Of a stretch of 64,000 nucleotides of DNA, positions 36,344 through 48,862 are shown piece by piece; the first letter of the stretch is position 1, and every line of letters begins with the position of its first letter. The translations under genes were made by a program, and so were the position numbers. The stretch is from the NCBI GenBank assembly GCA_028583405.1, contig CM053256.1:676424-740423 (forward strand). Reading direction: 5' to 3'. The notes under the pieces are model-generated. The model was not told the DNA's origin, made no database searches, and saw only the letters and a list, made by a program, of their open reading frames with translations. Origin of the DNA: Pogonophryne albipinna. Its lineage: Eukaryota; Chordata; Actinopteri; Perciformes; Artedidraconidae.

Positions 36344-38950
36344 TGATAAATGTACCCATTTTTGTAAAATACACTTTGGGAAAAATATTTGTATAAAAAG
36401 AAGCTTATTGATTATTAATAAACCCATTTTAGGGAAATACAATTTAGGAAAATGCATTAAATTCAATTTAATTAGAGCCTATATTAACCCTAATTTAATT
36501 CATTTTGACGCATTTCAAGGAATTTACAATTTAGGACAACATATGTGAAGAAAAATCGTTTTATTTATTATGAGAGGGCAAAACTGACCCCCTTTGTGCC
36601 CTGGTTTTATAAGTTTAGGAACCAATCATTCTCGGTCTTGCCTCTAACCCAGGCAGGAATATGTGTGTTGTGGGACGCCTGTCTTCTGCTGCGGGACGTG
36701 ACGTGGTCCCTGAGGAACAGCTGATGGTGTAAAGTTACTGCAGACAAGAATTCAGCAGAACAAAGAACTACTGTCCTCCATCAGCGCTCTGTGCCTCTTA
36801 TTCAAGGAGGGTTACTCTTCTCGGGACATGCATACAAGGATTTGATTTGACTTTACTTTCAGGCCAAGTCTGAAATGTTTCTTGCATCACAGCCATGATC
36901 ACAGCAGATTAATTTGCTACATCAACAAAGGACACATCATTTAGACAATAGAACATACATTTACATTTTAATTGTTTTATTTTGTATTTCCATAGTTTAA
37001 TTTAATTTATTTGTTATTATTGTTATGTACTTTTTGAAAGGTTATTTTATTTTTATTTTGAAAACGACTTTGTTAGTGGAAGGTTGGTCTTTTATAGTGT
37101 ATTCTAACTAATTCTCTATCTTTTAAATTGTGTATTCTTAATAGATATGTCTCTCTCTTGCTCTCTACATGCCATTTCCCAATTTGGGATCAATAAAGTA
37201 TATCAAACCGAATCTAATTATAATCGTATTTAGCATAACATGCATGGAGCCAATCATAAGAGACTACATGTTTGTCCACTTTTTAGTGCACCATCCATGC
37301 AAATTAGTAGAGGTTTTATCTCCAGGTTTAATAACACCAATGGTGGAAAGTAACTATTACTCAAGTAAAGCTAAAGGGAGGTGGACATGTGATACACAAA
37401 GAGCCTCTCAATTCTCTACAATAACTCACTGACACTAAATGCCTGAGGTAAAAAGTGCACAAGTTCAGGGGAAAAAGTACAAATCTATTCAAAGACTCTC
37501 GGCTGTTAACGTAAAAATGCTTTTGTAGAATTAGCCCCTGGTAGCCTGTTGCAGCCAAATGTTCTTAAAAAGCCTGACTGAAGCTTTGAAGAAAAGACAT
37601 CATAGAAGCCTGAATGTGTGCAAATGAGAGGATACAACCAGGAAAAGTAAGTATTAAATGTTAAAATGTTACATAGGCAAGTACAGCTGGGAGCTAAATG
37701 ATAACGTCAGCATGCTAACGTGCTAACACAACAATTAGCATGTTGATGGGTCTAATATTCACCATGTTAGGTTAACATACTCTTAGCATGCTAATCAACA
37801 CTGAGCAAAACCTACGGATTATGTTAGTGGACATGTCATTAGTTTTTTAGGTATTTTGACCAAGTTCCAAGTCTTGGACAAATTAAAATGGGACTTGATG
37901 AAAGATGATAACATGTGTAATCATTCATTTAGAGAAGGACCAGAATGTTGTGAAGTCAAAGTATTTTTACTGAAGTAATGTTGAGGAACTTAGGATATAG
38001 GATACTATACTTGATTGTTTTCTGCTAATTCACTACATCTCAGAAGATTGTACTTGTTCACTTCCCTACATGTTAGCAGTTGCTTTGCATTACAGTGGCC
38101 TCCATTGCTCCAGGATTGATGTTGCAACTTAAGAGCCCTTCTGGCTGCACTGTGAGTACTTTTTACTTTTTTTTTTTATGTAAGTATGTTAACTTGATTA
38201 TATCTACATACTTGTATGTATGATTTTCACCTGTGACAAGTGTTTTTATTAGAACGTCTACTGAACTAAAATATTGTAATACTTCTTGCACAACCAACCA
38301 ATTTTAACCAAAATATTGCAGATTAATCTCTAACCTAAGAAGAGTATATGAAATACAAATCAGTAAATTAAACCAACCAACATTATAGGAAATGTAATAC
38401 AATGATCTCTATTTCAGACAGCTACAATATTAATATACATGGTCCTGACATTTTATGATTGTAATCTTAAAAGTGTTGTGCCTTTGCTGTATTTAAAAAA
38501 AATCTAAGGCCATCTCTGATAAATTAATTAATTTATTAACAAAAATCAATAACAGCAGGGACCGATTGAGTTTGACCTTCAGATGAAACTGGGAGGAAAC
38601 TTTGTGGATGTACGCAGTGAACCCTCAGAAAGTGAATTATATTGTTATCTTTTGATTGTTTGTTTTTTTAAAGAAGATCTCCAGGGCTGCAAACTGTCAT
38701 TTTGAGGAACTTTTAGTTTTCCAGTTTTCTATTTGCATTACTTTTTCAGGGGGGGTGGACGGGGCATGTGTGGGTGAGGGGTCGAGGCAAAGGTCAGAGG
38801 TTATGCTACTGTGAGCGTCTGCTTTAAGAGACCCTGAGGTGAGAGACATTCCTGACGTGGCTCTGGTTTTGTGTACTTAGAGTTAGTTGTGCAAGAGAAA
38901 GATAAGACTATTGCAGACCACCGGGGAACAAAGTACTCATAATGTATATT
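36344..38950. other. AT-rich intergenic sequence
   Basis: No gene is supported. A fragment of the GTGGAAAGTAACT-type dispersed repeat is at about 37333-37470, and short runs of GCTAAC/TAGCATGCTAA words are at 37700-37800. Confidence 0.55.
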
Positions 38951-38959
38951 TTACTTCAA

Positions 38960-39385
38960 ACCACCCTATCATGGTTTTTGGAATTTTCCCTTTCCTATGG
39001 GGTTTTATACAGGTTTTTGTGCATGTAAAGGGTCTGCTAAGGCTAAAATTCCTGTGTGCCTGAAACACGTCCAATGTACTCCTTTGTTTACTTATGTTAC
39101 ATAACACGTCTATTGGCTAGCACTCCAACCATAGGGCTCCAACACATTGTACGTGATAGGCTAAGGGGCGGGACATCTCTAAACAGTTGACCAATCCCAA
39201 CAGAGCCGGCCAATCAGAACCAATCAGAGCAGACTGTGCTCTGGTTTCAGACAGAGGGTGAAAAGAGGTGCTGCAGCACAGGCAGTATGAGAAAAATAAA
39301 GTGCTTTTTGAACATTAAAGCATGGAGACATGTCCCAGAGACACTTAATACTGATATACACCTGAACATCAGCCCCTTCAAGTAA
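38960..39385. mobile_element. Degenerate MITE-like fish repeat
   Basis: TTTTTGTGCATGTAAAGGGTCTGC near the left and GCAGCACAGGCAGTATGAG then AAAAATAAAGTGCTTTTTG near the right are words of a widespread fish MITE. Three CCAAT boxes (about 39190-39225) are part of the element. The ends are decayed and no target duplication is visible. Confidence 0.5.
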
Positions 39386-40980
39386 ACATACTAATATGCA
39401 ATATTTAATTGTAAAAAGTGGGATTGGCAGTACTGGCATCAAAATATACTTAAGTAACAAAGTAGACAAACTCGTTATGTTTATTATTATGTTTTTATTT
39501 TATATTTTTCATTATTTAAAATCTGTCAAACTTATTTCATGCTCTTTCTTTATCTTTCTATCTAATGTTTCTCCCCTCTCTCTGTCTCCCTGTGTACCTG
39601 ACAGCAGCCCAGCAGGAGGGGAGCGTCTCCTCTGTTTGACTGACAGACCCGTGACGAGCGCACAGAGAGGGTGAAGGTCAGAGGTCAGGCTCCCATGGAG
39701 AGGGGGAGAGCAGAGCTGGGGGGAGACAGAGAGGGATTGGGGGACTTGCTAACGAGGTAGGGTGGTCGTTGATAACAAAAACATGTAAAAAGCGCACTGA
39801 GAAATGTACAAGATAAGACTTCAGTTATCCCTATAGGGTGACAATGGCAAATAGTTATGAATACATAAAAATGAAAGAATATTTAGCTATATATATCATA
39901 GCCATAGAAGGTTGTTTTGTTGTTGCCAAAAGAGAGGGTATCCCTATACAGTAAGTTAGTAAGTTCTCTATAATTACAAAGTTTGTCCACCAGAGAGCAC
40001 TGAAAAGTCTACTTTTTACCTGTTTAATGTTCTGCTCAGTACTTATCCTGGTCACAACTATTTAAAAAGTAAAATAAGGCTCATCAATGAAAACTCAAAA
40101 GGTTTAGCAGAATCCCGTTTTCGCGTGCAAGAAATGTGCATTAGCGTATTTATGCATTACATAAACAAAACAAGAGAAAATGTGACTACAAGGAATAACA
40201 AACATAAATAACAGTAGAAAATGACAATAACAATACAAAATATACTACACAAATATGTAAATTAATGAATAAGTAATAATAATAATAATAATAATACTAT
40301 CAACTACAAAATACATTCCTTAATTTAAGTAAAAAGTACATAAACCAAACTGTCCTTAAAGTCCTGCATTGAATGTGTAAATTAGGTCCAAATATGTAGG
40401 TATAATCAGTTAAAAATACTTTAATTATAAAAAAGTAAAAGCCCTCATAGCAGAACAATCTGTACATTTTTTACATGCAGAATGACTCAAACAATAATTA
40501 TGTTTATAAATGGAATAATCAGCATATATGTTTTGTGTGCAAACATCTTAACACTAACTAAAGCTTTAATTATTGTAGTGAAGTAAAACATTTTTTTTAA
40601 AGTCAAGTATGAAGTACATGCCCGTTGCAGTGCTGAACAATTACAACTAGATGTCACTCTACATCAACATTTAATCAACATCCAGCCTCGGTCTTTCCCT
40701 CTCTTTATCAAAACACACGTGCACTTAAACATGCAAGAAGTGATACACACTCTTTTAAAATATACAGCTCGTTTCAGCCAATCAGAACTTTCCTCTGTTT
40801 TTTGTCCAGTCCTCTACCAACACTGATTTTGAGTGAGAGAACAGCATCAAATCCCACCGACAAGAGGCGCTGCTCCCGCATGGCTGTCTGCCTCAGCATG
40901 AGTCTGGTTTTACTACACACAGAGCAGGAATTATGTAATATTTACTATTATGGCAATATATCTTTGCCGAAATAGCGTGT
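39386..40980. other. AT-rich intergenic sequence
   Basis: No gene is supported. A fragment of the AAGTA-rich dispersed repeat lies at about 40290-40620, including AAAGTCCTGCATTGAA at 40358, and a short (ATA)n at 40276-40295. Confidence 0.5.
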
Positions 40981-41062
40981 CTTCTTCTTCTTCTTCTTCT
41001 TCTTCTTCTTCTTCTTCTTCTTCTTCTTCTTCTTCTTCTTCTTCTTCTTCTTCTTCTTCTTC
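40981..41062. repeat. (CTT)n trinucleotide microsatellite
   Basis: About 27 perfect CTT units, 250 bp upstream of the first CCAAT box of the proposed cic promoter. A long purine-pyrimidine mirror sequence of this kind can form triplex (H-) DNA. Confidence 0.95.
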
Positions 41063-41299
41063 TGTGCAGAGGTTAAAGCTTACTATACAGATGACATAAA
41101 TCAAACACGTGCAAGGATGTCCCATCTCACGCACGTGTTATCATCTCAAACACACACACACATAGTTTGGTTAGTTCTCAACACAACGGTTTTTCTAAAG
41201 CACCAATGCCTGTAAATTACAAACACGGGGTTAGCCGAGTTTACGCCTGGCCACGCCCCCTCGGTCCAGCTGGTGGCAACACTCGTGATGACATCACCA

Positions 41300-42110
41300 C
41301 AGTGTTCACCCATTGGCTCCGAGACGTTCTACACCTGTCCAATCGCCGGCCGGTGAAGTGACGTCAGTCACTCGGTTCCTGTTCACTTTCACTGGAGTAG
41401 GCGGGGCGTGGAGATTACCGACGTCACAGCCAGCGGGATGCTGCGCCGTGATTGGCTAAATGCGGTGAAAGTCAGCGTCTGTTGCTGAGAGAAAAGGGAG
41501 AGAGGGAGAGCAGTTTGCAACGAGCAGCGATGCGTCGGCTGCACCACATAAGTGTTGTCCACCTCCTAAACAAACTTTTAAATCGCACACTCATGCTCCT
41601 TTTTACTTTGTCAATGATTTCCCTCAAAATAAGAATACAAAACAGCTCATACAATGCAACAGTTAGGAGGCTGGGAGTACACACTAATGCATTGTGGTGC
41701 TTTAATCCTGCTGCACCAACTTTAATGTGGAGAAGGAGAATGGATGATGCATTATCACCGTCTGCTTAAGGATGGCACTTGTGCTGTCAATTATGGTAAA
41801 CATACTCCTTTTCAGAAGAGGAGGGGGCATGTGTGCCTTTTGATTGGCTCACAATGATTAGCTCCCTCCTCTCGACCCTCCCTCGTGCTGTTCCTATGGT
41901 TCCCAACGCTCTTATTGGATACTGTAAAGTTTGGGACAGGAACCCGGTGTTGCACAGCATCCCAGCAGCCATTGGCTGGATCCCCCAGTCTGTCAACTGT
42001 ACTTTGACAGCCCGTCACGCCCCTTTCTCTGTTGCGCAGCCACTGATTGGCTACTGTACCTGTCAGCGACCTCTGATTGGTCGCCTTGCACAGCTGTTAG
42101 TGGTTCATTC
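41300..42110 (+). promoter_or_regulatory. cic: Proposed promoter of the long cic isoform
   Basis: Eight CCAAT boxes occur in about 770 bp: CCAAT on the plus strand at 41339-41343, and ATTGG at 41312, 41451, 41843, 41914, 41971, 42046 and 42076. A palindromic CRE, TGACGTCA, is at 41359-41366, a second ACGTCA at 41421, and a GC-box-like GGCGGGGCGTGG at about 41400. Base composition is richer in GC and CpG than the surroundings. A YY1-like CCATTTT at about 42109 may mark the start of transcription. No TATA box is evident. The region lies upstream of the first cic coding exon on the same strand. Confidence 0.65.
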
Positions 42111-42339
42111 ACCATTTTGTGACTGTAGTGGAAAAGAAGACCGATAGTTTTTTTATAGCCTTGTTTGAGTTTCTGTGGGGGAAAGACATGTTTTGCGGAG
42201 GAAAAGTAAAGTGTGAGTCCGGACCGCGCAGTCGTCAAAGCCGACAGCCAAGGGATGTTACCGAGAGTTGTGCCAGCCTCCTCATCAGCAAAATAGGACC
42301 ATAAATCTTCCTGTGGCGAAGGGGGAAAGCTCTGTTTGG
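42110..42339 (+). other. cic: Proposed non-coding first exon of the long cic isoform
   Basis: This follows the CCAAT array and ends at a strong donor, TTTGG|GTGAGTTG (GT at 42340-42341). The matching acceptor would be 48861-48862. There is no good start codon context joined to the CIC frame, so the exon would be 5' UTR. Both the start and the donor are inferred. Confidence 0.4.
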
Positions 42340-44584
42340 GTGAGTTGCAACTTAGTTAGCGACTCGAAGCTCAACTGACACGGATTTTTAAATTTCAAAG
42401 AATTCGAGGCGAGAACCAACTGCCAACGTTCGACCGTTTGTTCCGAAACGTCCGAAGAAATGACACCGCTTGCGAGCCGAGGAAGAGCCGAGAGAAAGGG
42501 GAGGGGTGGGGGTGTAACAGCCTAAAAACTTTCTCAAATGTTTTTACCGCAGTACCATGGACGACTGGGAAACATGTTACCTCGCTTCGGAGTGACATTA
42601 CAACATTGTGGTGAATATTGACTACTTTTCCATAACCTTACAGCTTCCGAGTTTCGAGTAGAAGCGTCGCTAGTAAAAAGCTATCGACCTATTTGCAGCA
42701 TTGCAGCCCAAATGTTTACTAAATAGCAACACCAGCTAATTTGCTGTTTATAAAATGAGGACCTGGGAAAAAAACTGGAAAACAAACAGCGTCCTGTTTC
42801 CTTGTGGTCTGGCTGACGGTGTCACTATGTGGGTAGGCTACTAGTAGTCTGCTACCGTACTACGACTACTACAAACCACCAGCAACACTACTACTAACGT
42901 TACCGAGCTGCTTACTAGAGCGAAACCACCAAAAAGATGCATGCTATTCTTCCAAGTTTCTAGTGCAGACATTGTCCTCCATTAGGGAAGCTTCCCGGAG
43001 TGGTTTCGTGTAAACACTAGAGGCGTTGCGTAGTGGATATTTGCATGCCAAACGTCTCTGTGTAAGAAATAATTAGGCCCGTCTAGTTTGGGATAATAAA
43101 ACGTCACTTGAAACCGGTTGTTTTTGTTTGTTACCGAGCAGACCGGCTGACTGCCTCGAGTCATAATACTCCTTTGACATTGTGCAGCGCCTCTCGTAGT
43201 ACTCGCGCAGAGAAGCCCGGGTTGCAAATCCGTGTTTTCTCGGCTTTTCCCTCGACTTTTTTGCACTGCAATCACTGTCAATGCACCCCAAACTCATCCC
43301 TGACAGGACCATTTTCTAACATACATTTATCAGTCATGTTTTTCATTGGTTGTCACATGAATTTGAATGCTTGTTTTTGACATTTGGACAATTTTTCCCT
43401 CATCTGTCCTGCAGATTCACACTGTGGCATGCATTCCTCATAATTACTTTAGTATAGGCAGCAGACACATCTCTGATGGTATAGGCATTTGTGCATATTG
43501 TAGAGCAGTTGGTCATTGATGTGGCATTGGCAGTTCTGCCATTTGGTCCCAAACAGGAACAGTCACCTCTGATCTATGCTACAGCCTCATGATCAATATG
43601 GGCCAGAAAAGCACAAATTCCAGGCCTCTATGTTTCTATTTTATTGATTTAATATCTACAGCCAGATATGCCACCCACAAAAGAGCTGCCAGTGTTTATA
43701 CTACGTCACAATGGATGTTCTCCATAACAAGCACAGTCGCACACTTTGCAGCTCGGTCTATTGCAAACCCAAAATACCTAATGAAATGGTCTCTTTTATT
43801 CGTCACCATGTAAGATCACATCCCACTCACTCATGATTGCATACACCTAAGTGTGTGAGACAGAGAGCATGTTATTTTTTTTGCTGTTTCATGTGTAAGT
43901 GTGTTCCCCGCTGACCCAGTTAAGGGCAAAGCCGCCCTGCCAGGCTGGAGTACGAGGGCACCACGGCAGGCTTCACCGTCACATACTGTCTTCTTCTGTA
44001 TCACCAACAAACCTTCTTCCCTCTCCACCCCTGTCCCCGTCACTGCAGCCCTGCGCCCATACAGACACCCATAAAACGCTTTTAGGAGAGGGATGAGCTG
44101 CAGTGTGCCTGGTAACTACGTACACAATCACGCTGACATATAGTGCAATGTGCAAATGCAGCTTTCAAGAGGGTAGACACAATCTGAAGACAGCTGCATA
44201 CAGTCATATGCCCTGTGTATTATAGGCAGCTCAAATGCCAAAACGTCTCACACACACAGCCTGTGCTTGTTGCGGTGGGGCATAGGCTAAATTCTCTTCG
44301 AAATGCTCAGACAAACTGGCATCAAGGTGGAGGTCTTTTAGGGTTGTTTAGTCCAGTAATCCAGTAATAGATAGTGTACAACTTCTTCTTCCTGAAGTGT
44401 TGACATAAGATTGCCTTATGAATGAGTATTGTATGTGTGTGTAGGTGTTTGCTCCCTTGTCCAACCTGCTCAAAAATCACAGCAAGGTTCTCTTTGCATG
44501 AAAATCTATATTTGTAATTTCAATATCATAGAAGTCATAATTTGTTTTGGTATGTTTATTTTACAGAAAAGCAAAACTTGCACT

Positions 44585-44889
<305 letters not shown>

Positions 44890-46963
44890 CAATATATAGG
44901 TCCAAGGGAGATTTTAACAGTGTATGCATGACTGCACTGTAAATTCCACGGGGAGCATTTAGTGTGTGTGTAAAGTTTGATGTGGAGGGGGGTTGCATTG
45001 TGTTGGGTGAAACAGCATTTTTTTTTGCTGTTTAAGGGGGACTCCAGTCCAACGCCATGGAGACAATAGCCGTCGATTAGTCGTCTATTAGGGATTTACA
45101 GTAGCTTTATTCCAGAGCAGCAAATATCTCAGTCTTAACCAGCTGTGCGGCTGGAAGGTGCAGACGTCCTGAATCGTCTAAATTATGACTGAGCTCCTCT
45201 CTGTTTCGTCTCGATGCTGTCCAGAGGACAGTCAGGATCCTCCAACAATTTCCTTTATATTTTTAATCTTTATAATTTATGCACTAAAATCCGAGATAAG
45301 AGATTTAGCCGCGCTCTCGGCATCTCTGATTGTAACAAACAAACATTAAGAGTTAAAGGTCTGCAGTTGTTTCCATTAAGGCGATGTTTGTGGATCGTAC
45401 ACTGCGTGTGTGATGCTTTTGATCTGAACAGGTTTATGTAAAATGTTAAAATATTATTAAATGTATTATATGGCAGCACTGCAATTATATACCTCCTGCA
45501 TGCATTTGTATATTTCTACCCTGTCTTTTATTTTAACATTTGTGTCTAACCAAATTGGTATTTTGTCTGTGATATCAAATGAATTTCTGTGGTTAAGAGG
45601 AATGGATTCACAAAAGGGAACACATGGTTGAGGATTACATGTTTCCCCTTTTTAACTACAACATATGAGGCTCTTTGATTTAAAAAAAATAAAAAATAGT
45701 TTTAGACTCGCTTAAAAAAATAAGACAGTCCGTGTTTTAACTCTGAAACTCCTCTTATATGTACATGTTTAGCACATACTCTAGTGCACTACAGTAACGT
45801 AAGAGTTATAGTGAATACACATAAATGCAACTGGCTTATCAGCCAAAGCCTCAAGCATTTTGTAAAGGCCATGAGCATGACCAAACACATTTTTCTAAGC
45901 TAAGATCAGATCCAGTCCAGCAGACATCCAGTCAAGTGGCTCTGACTCCTTCCTGTCTCTCAGCGCAGTACGGCGACTACTAGACCAACAATCCCCTCTA
46001 GACTAGATGAGGAGTTTCATTTTAGGTTATTCTAATTGTTCTGTATTTGTTATTGTCGTATAATGCACAGTGTAACCTGCTAAGTGGGAAGGTAAATGTA
46101 TGACAGTGGCAGACAGTTACACACTTTTCCAAAATATTTTTTAGTAGGTCATATAAAGGCATAGATATTGCGTTGAAATGGCTCCATGACAGTAACTGTA
46201 GATCAATTCCACACTAAGCTACATACTAAGTGCTATTTCGCCAATTAGTCAAAACAAATTATGAAAAGGGAGGTTTCATAAATTCTAATGGAAATAAAAG
46301 CTGTGTTGTGTGTGAGGGCAGAGGTCAGAACAAAGGGCCAGGGATGTGTGTGTGAATGACGCAGGTTGGGTTTTAGCCATTCAAGAGCAAAATAAATGCT
46401 TTTCTGTACTGCAGAAAGTGGGAGTGCTGTCGATACGGGTCTATGTTTTGTTACATAACGGTTATCAACAAGGTCATCTTATGTATGTGTGACACACTTT
46501 TCCGATGTCTTGAAGAGGAACCGTGAATGTGTAGCGTGTGAATTTGTCTACGTGTTTGTCTGTATTTGTAGAAATGCTCGGCATCTGCACATGTTGATGA
46601 GCTTAGTCGAGGGGAGCGCATATGTACGTGTGTGAGAACAAGTGTGTGTGTGTGTGTTTGCCTGTGTGTGTAGACTGTATTTAGCCTGTAATCTTGCATC
46701 AGTGAGTGTGCCTGATCCAGAGCCAGCCTTTTACTTTCCCTCATTTTGGGTGTATCTTACCGTGGCAGATAATTCCAATTATATTGTCGTTTTGTGTGTG
46801 TGTGTGTGTGTGTGTGTTAGTCAAATAATAAAGGACGATGGGGAAAGACTGAGACATTGGGACAGAGTGAGAGAGGGCCAGCGAGTGCTAGAATGACTTT
46901 GGAAATTCCCAGTGACTACACAAGAACAGCCTATTTGAACAAACAGCCAAACAGCCGGATTCT

Positions 46964-47000
<37 letters not shown>

Positions 47001-47508
47001 CTCTCTTCTCACACACACGTTACAGGGTTACCTCACTCAGGCCATTGCCAGGCTTTTCCCTCCCGTAGAAATCAAATGAAATGCTGTGTGGCTGTTGCAG
47101 TCCGACGTTGAAAATGTAAAACCAAGCCTGAAACACACAGCGTGAGAAAACGACTCCGTCGCATGTCGAAGGAGCTGGAGGGAGTATAAAGAGATCAGGC
47201 GACGTGTGTGTGTGTGTGTGTGTGTGTGAAAAAGAAAGCCTTTTTTGTGTATTTCAAGCTAAAGACTTGTAGGCCTCGTTAAAGGCAGACCTTTTGGATA
47301 ATGGAGTACTTTAAGAGGCACAACGAAGCGAGTGACCTTGAATGTTCAAGTTCCTTTCTTTCTTTGAATCGTCATTTTGGCCCAATTTCCTTGTAATGCT
47401 ATCCCTTAATTGGCCTTTGCCAATTGTAACAATCGAAAATGTAAGCAATGATATACAATTATTTATTCCTATGCCGATTTTATCTCACTATCAGAACCAA
47501 TATGCTCA

Positions 47509-47704
47509 TCTCCGGCATAATTATTTGTTCACAATACTTTGCTGATGGTGTTTTTCTTTTTTCTTTATTTTCTATAAAATGTCTTCACTTTTTGCATGTA
47601 ATGCTGCATGTTTGCACAACTCACTGCATTGTGATACTGTTGTGGCCCATCTGTGGGATTTCTGTGTTGAACAAGAAAATTAATAAAAATATTTTGAAAA
47701 GAAA
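47509..47704 (+). mobile_element. Short 5'-truncated L1-like insertion with 16-bp target duplication
   Basis: The 196-bp insert looks like an L1-type 3' UTR ending in AATTAATAAAAATATTTTGA and an A-rich tail. It is flanked by a perfect 16-bp duplication, AGAACCAATATGCTCA (47493-47508 and 47705-47720). That is the signature of target-primed reverse transcription. Confidence 0.8.
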
Positions 47705-48170
47705 AGAACCAATATGCTCACAGAAATCTAGAAAGTGTGATTATTAACATACCCTTCAATAGTATTCCTAAATTCTAGGTGGTACATTGTTAAATATAAA
47801 AATGTTCCTACTTTTTCATTTAACCCAAAATAACCCGGACCCATTTCTACTTTTGGGAAAATTAAGCGGAACATAATTTAGACTAAATAGAGTTAGACCA
47901 CCTAAAACACATTTCTGACAAGAAACCCCCCTAGTGTCAAATATCTGAAATGTATTGGGCTTTAATGGTAAAAATAACTTATATATAACTTCATTAATGA
48001 GAATGATTTTCTGGTTTAAATGAGTTTGAACATTCTTTGAATTGAAGAATAAGAACATATTAACTCAATATAATTGAATCAGCTAAATGAACTGAGCAGA
48101 TCATAATCATATTTCTAACTGTGCATAGCCTATATGTCACTTTGGGTTTACTGTGAAAGTTTAGGGTTAA

Positions 48171-48556
48171 AGTCCCGATGTGACGCCAGTGTCACCGCGA
48201 TGTTTGTCTCATTTGTTTCATATCAATTTGATCAAGAAATGTTTCCACAACAGGTTAAATGTAATAAAGGACATGTTATGTAAGCATTTTCATTCTTAAA
48301 TGGCTTGAATTTGACCTTTAGCAACAACAACAAAAGCTTTTGAAATGTAGCTTGTTATGTCACACGTGTTAGCCTGGCACATGGACATCTTGGACATGTT
48401 GTTATGGGAACACAAAATCACATGACCTGGACCATGACCCACCAGACTGTTCAGGGTGTGTCACTTAGGGACTTCATGAGATAACAACAAGGCTAAAGCT
48501 GTATAAGGAACATTTAAAGTGCATGTGACACCCGTGTCACGGTGGGTCCTTATGGG
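48171..48556. mobile_element. Candidate piggyBac-like MITE flanked by TTAA
   Basis: TTAA is at 48167-48170 and 48557-48560. The right end in complement is CCCATAAGGACCCACCGTGA, with the CCC start of piggyBac elements. Both ends carry a GTGAC-N(5)-GTGTCAC type inverted module (48179-48196 and 48525-48541). The left end has lost part of its terminal bases. Confidence 0.45.
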
Positions 48557-48862
48557 TTAATATTAAGATAAATATGACACGGTCTGGAGAAAAATATGGA
48601 TGTTATGCTGTCTAAATGGTGGATAACAAAAAGAGACATTTATGTTTTGAATATACAAACTGGCATGTATGGACAAACAAACAGTCATGCTTGCATGTAT
48701 ATCAGGCAGTCATTGAGAGCATACGTCAGATTTAGAGCCAATGTGATAGCCGGTGCAGTGTAGCACACTTCCAGGACTGACGTCATTTTTATTCTCAGCA
48801 ATTTTTGATTATGAAGATAATAAATGACCACCTGTCTTCTGTGTCTCCCTCTTCTTTTCCAG

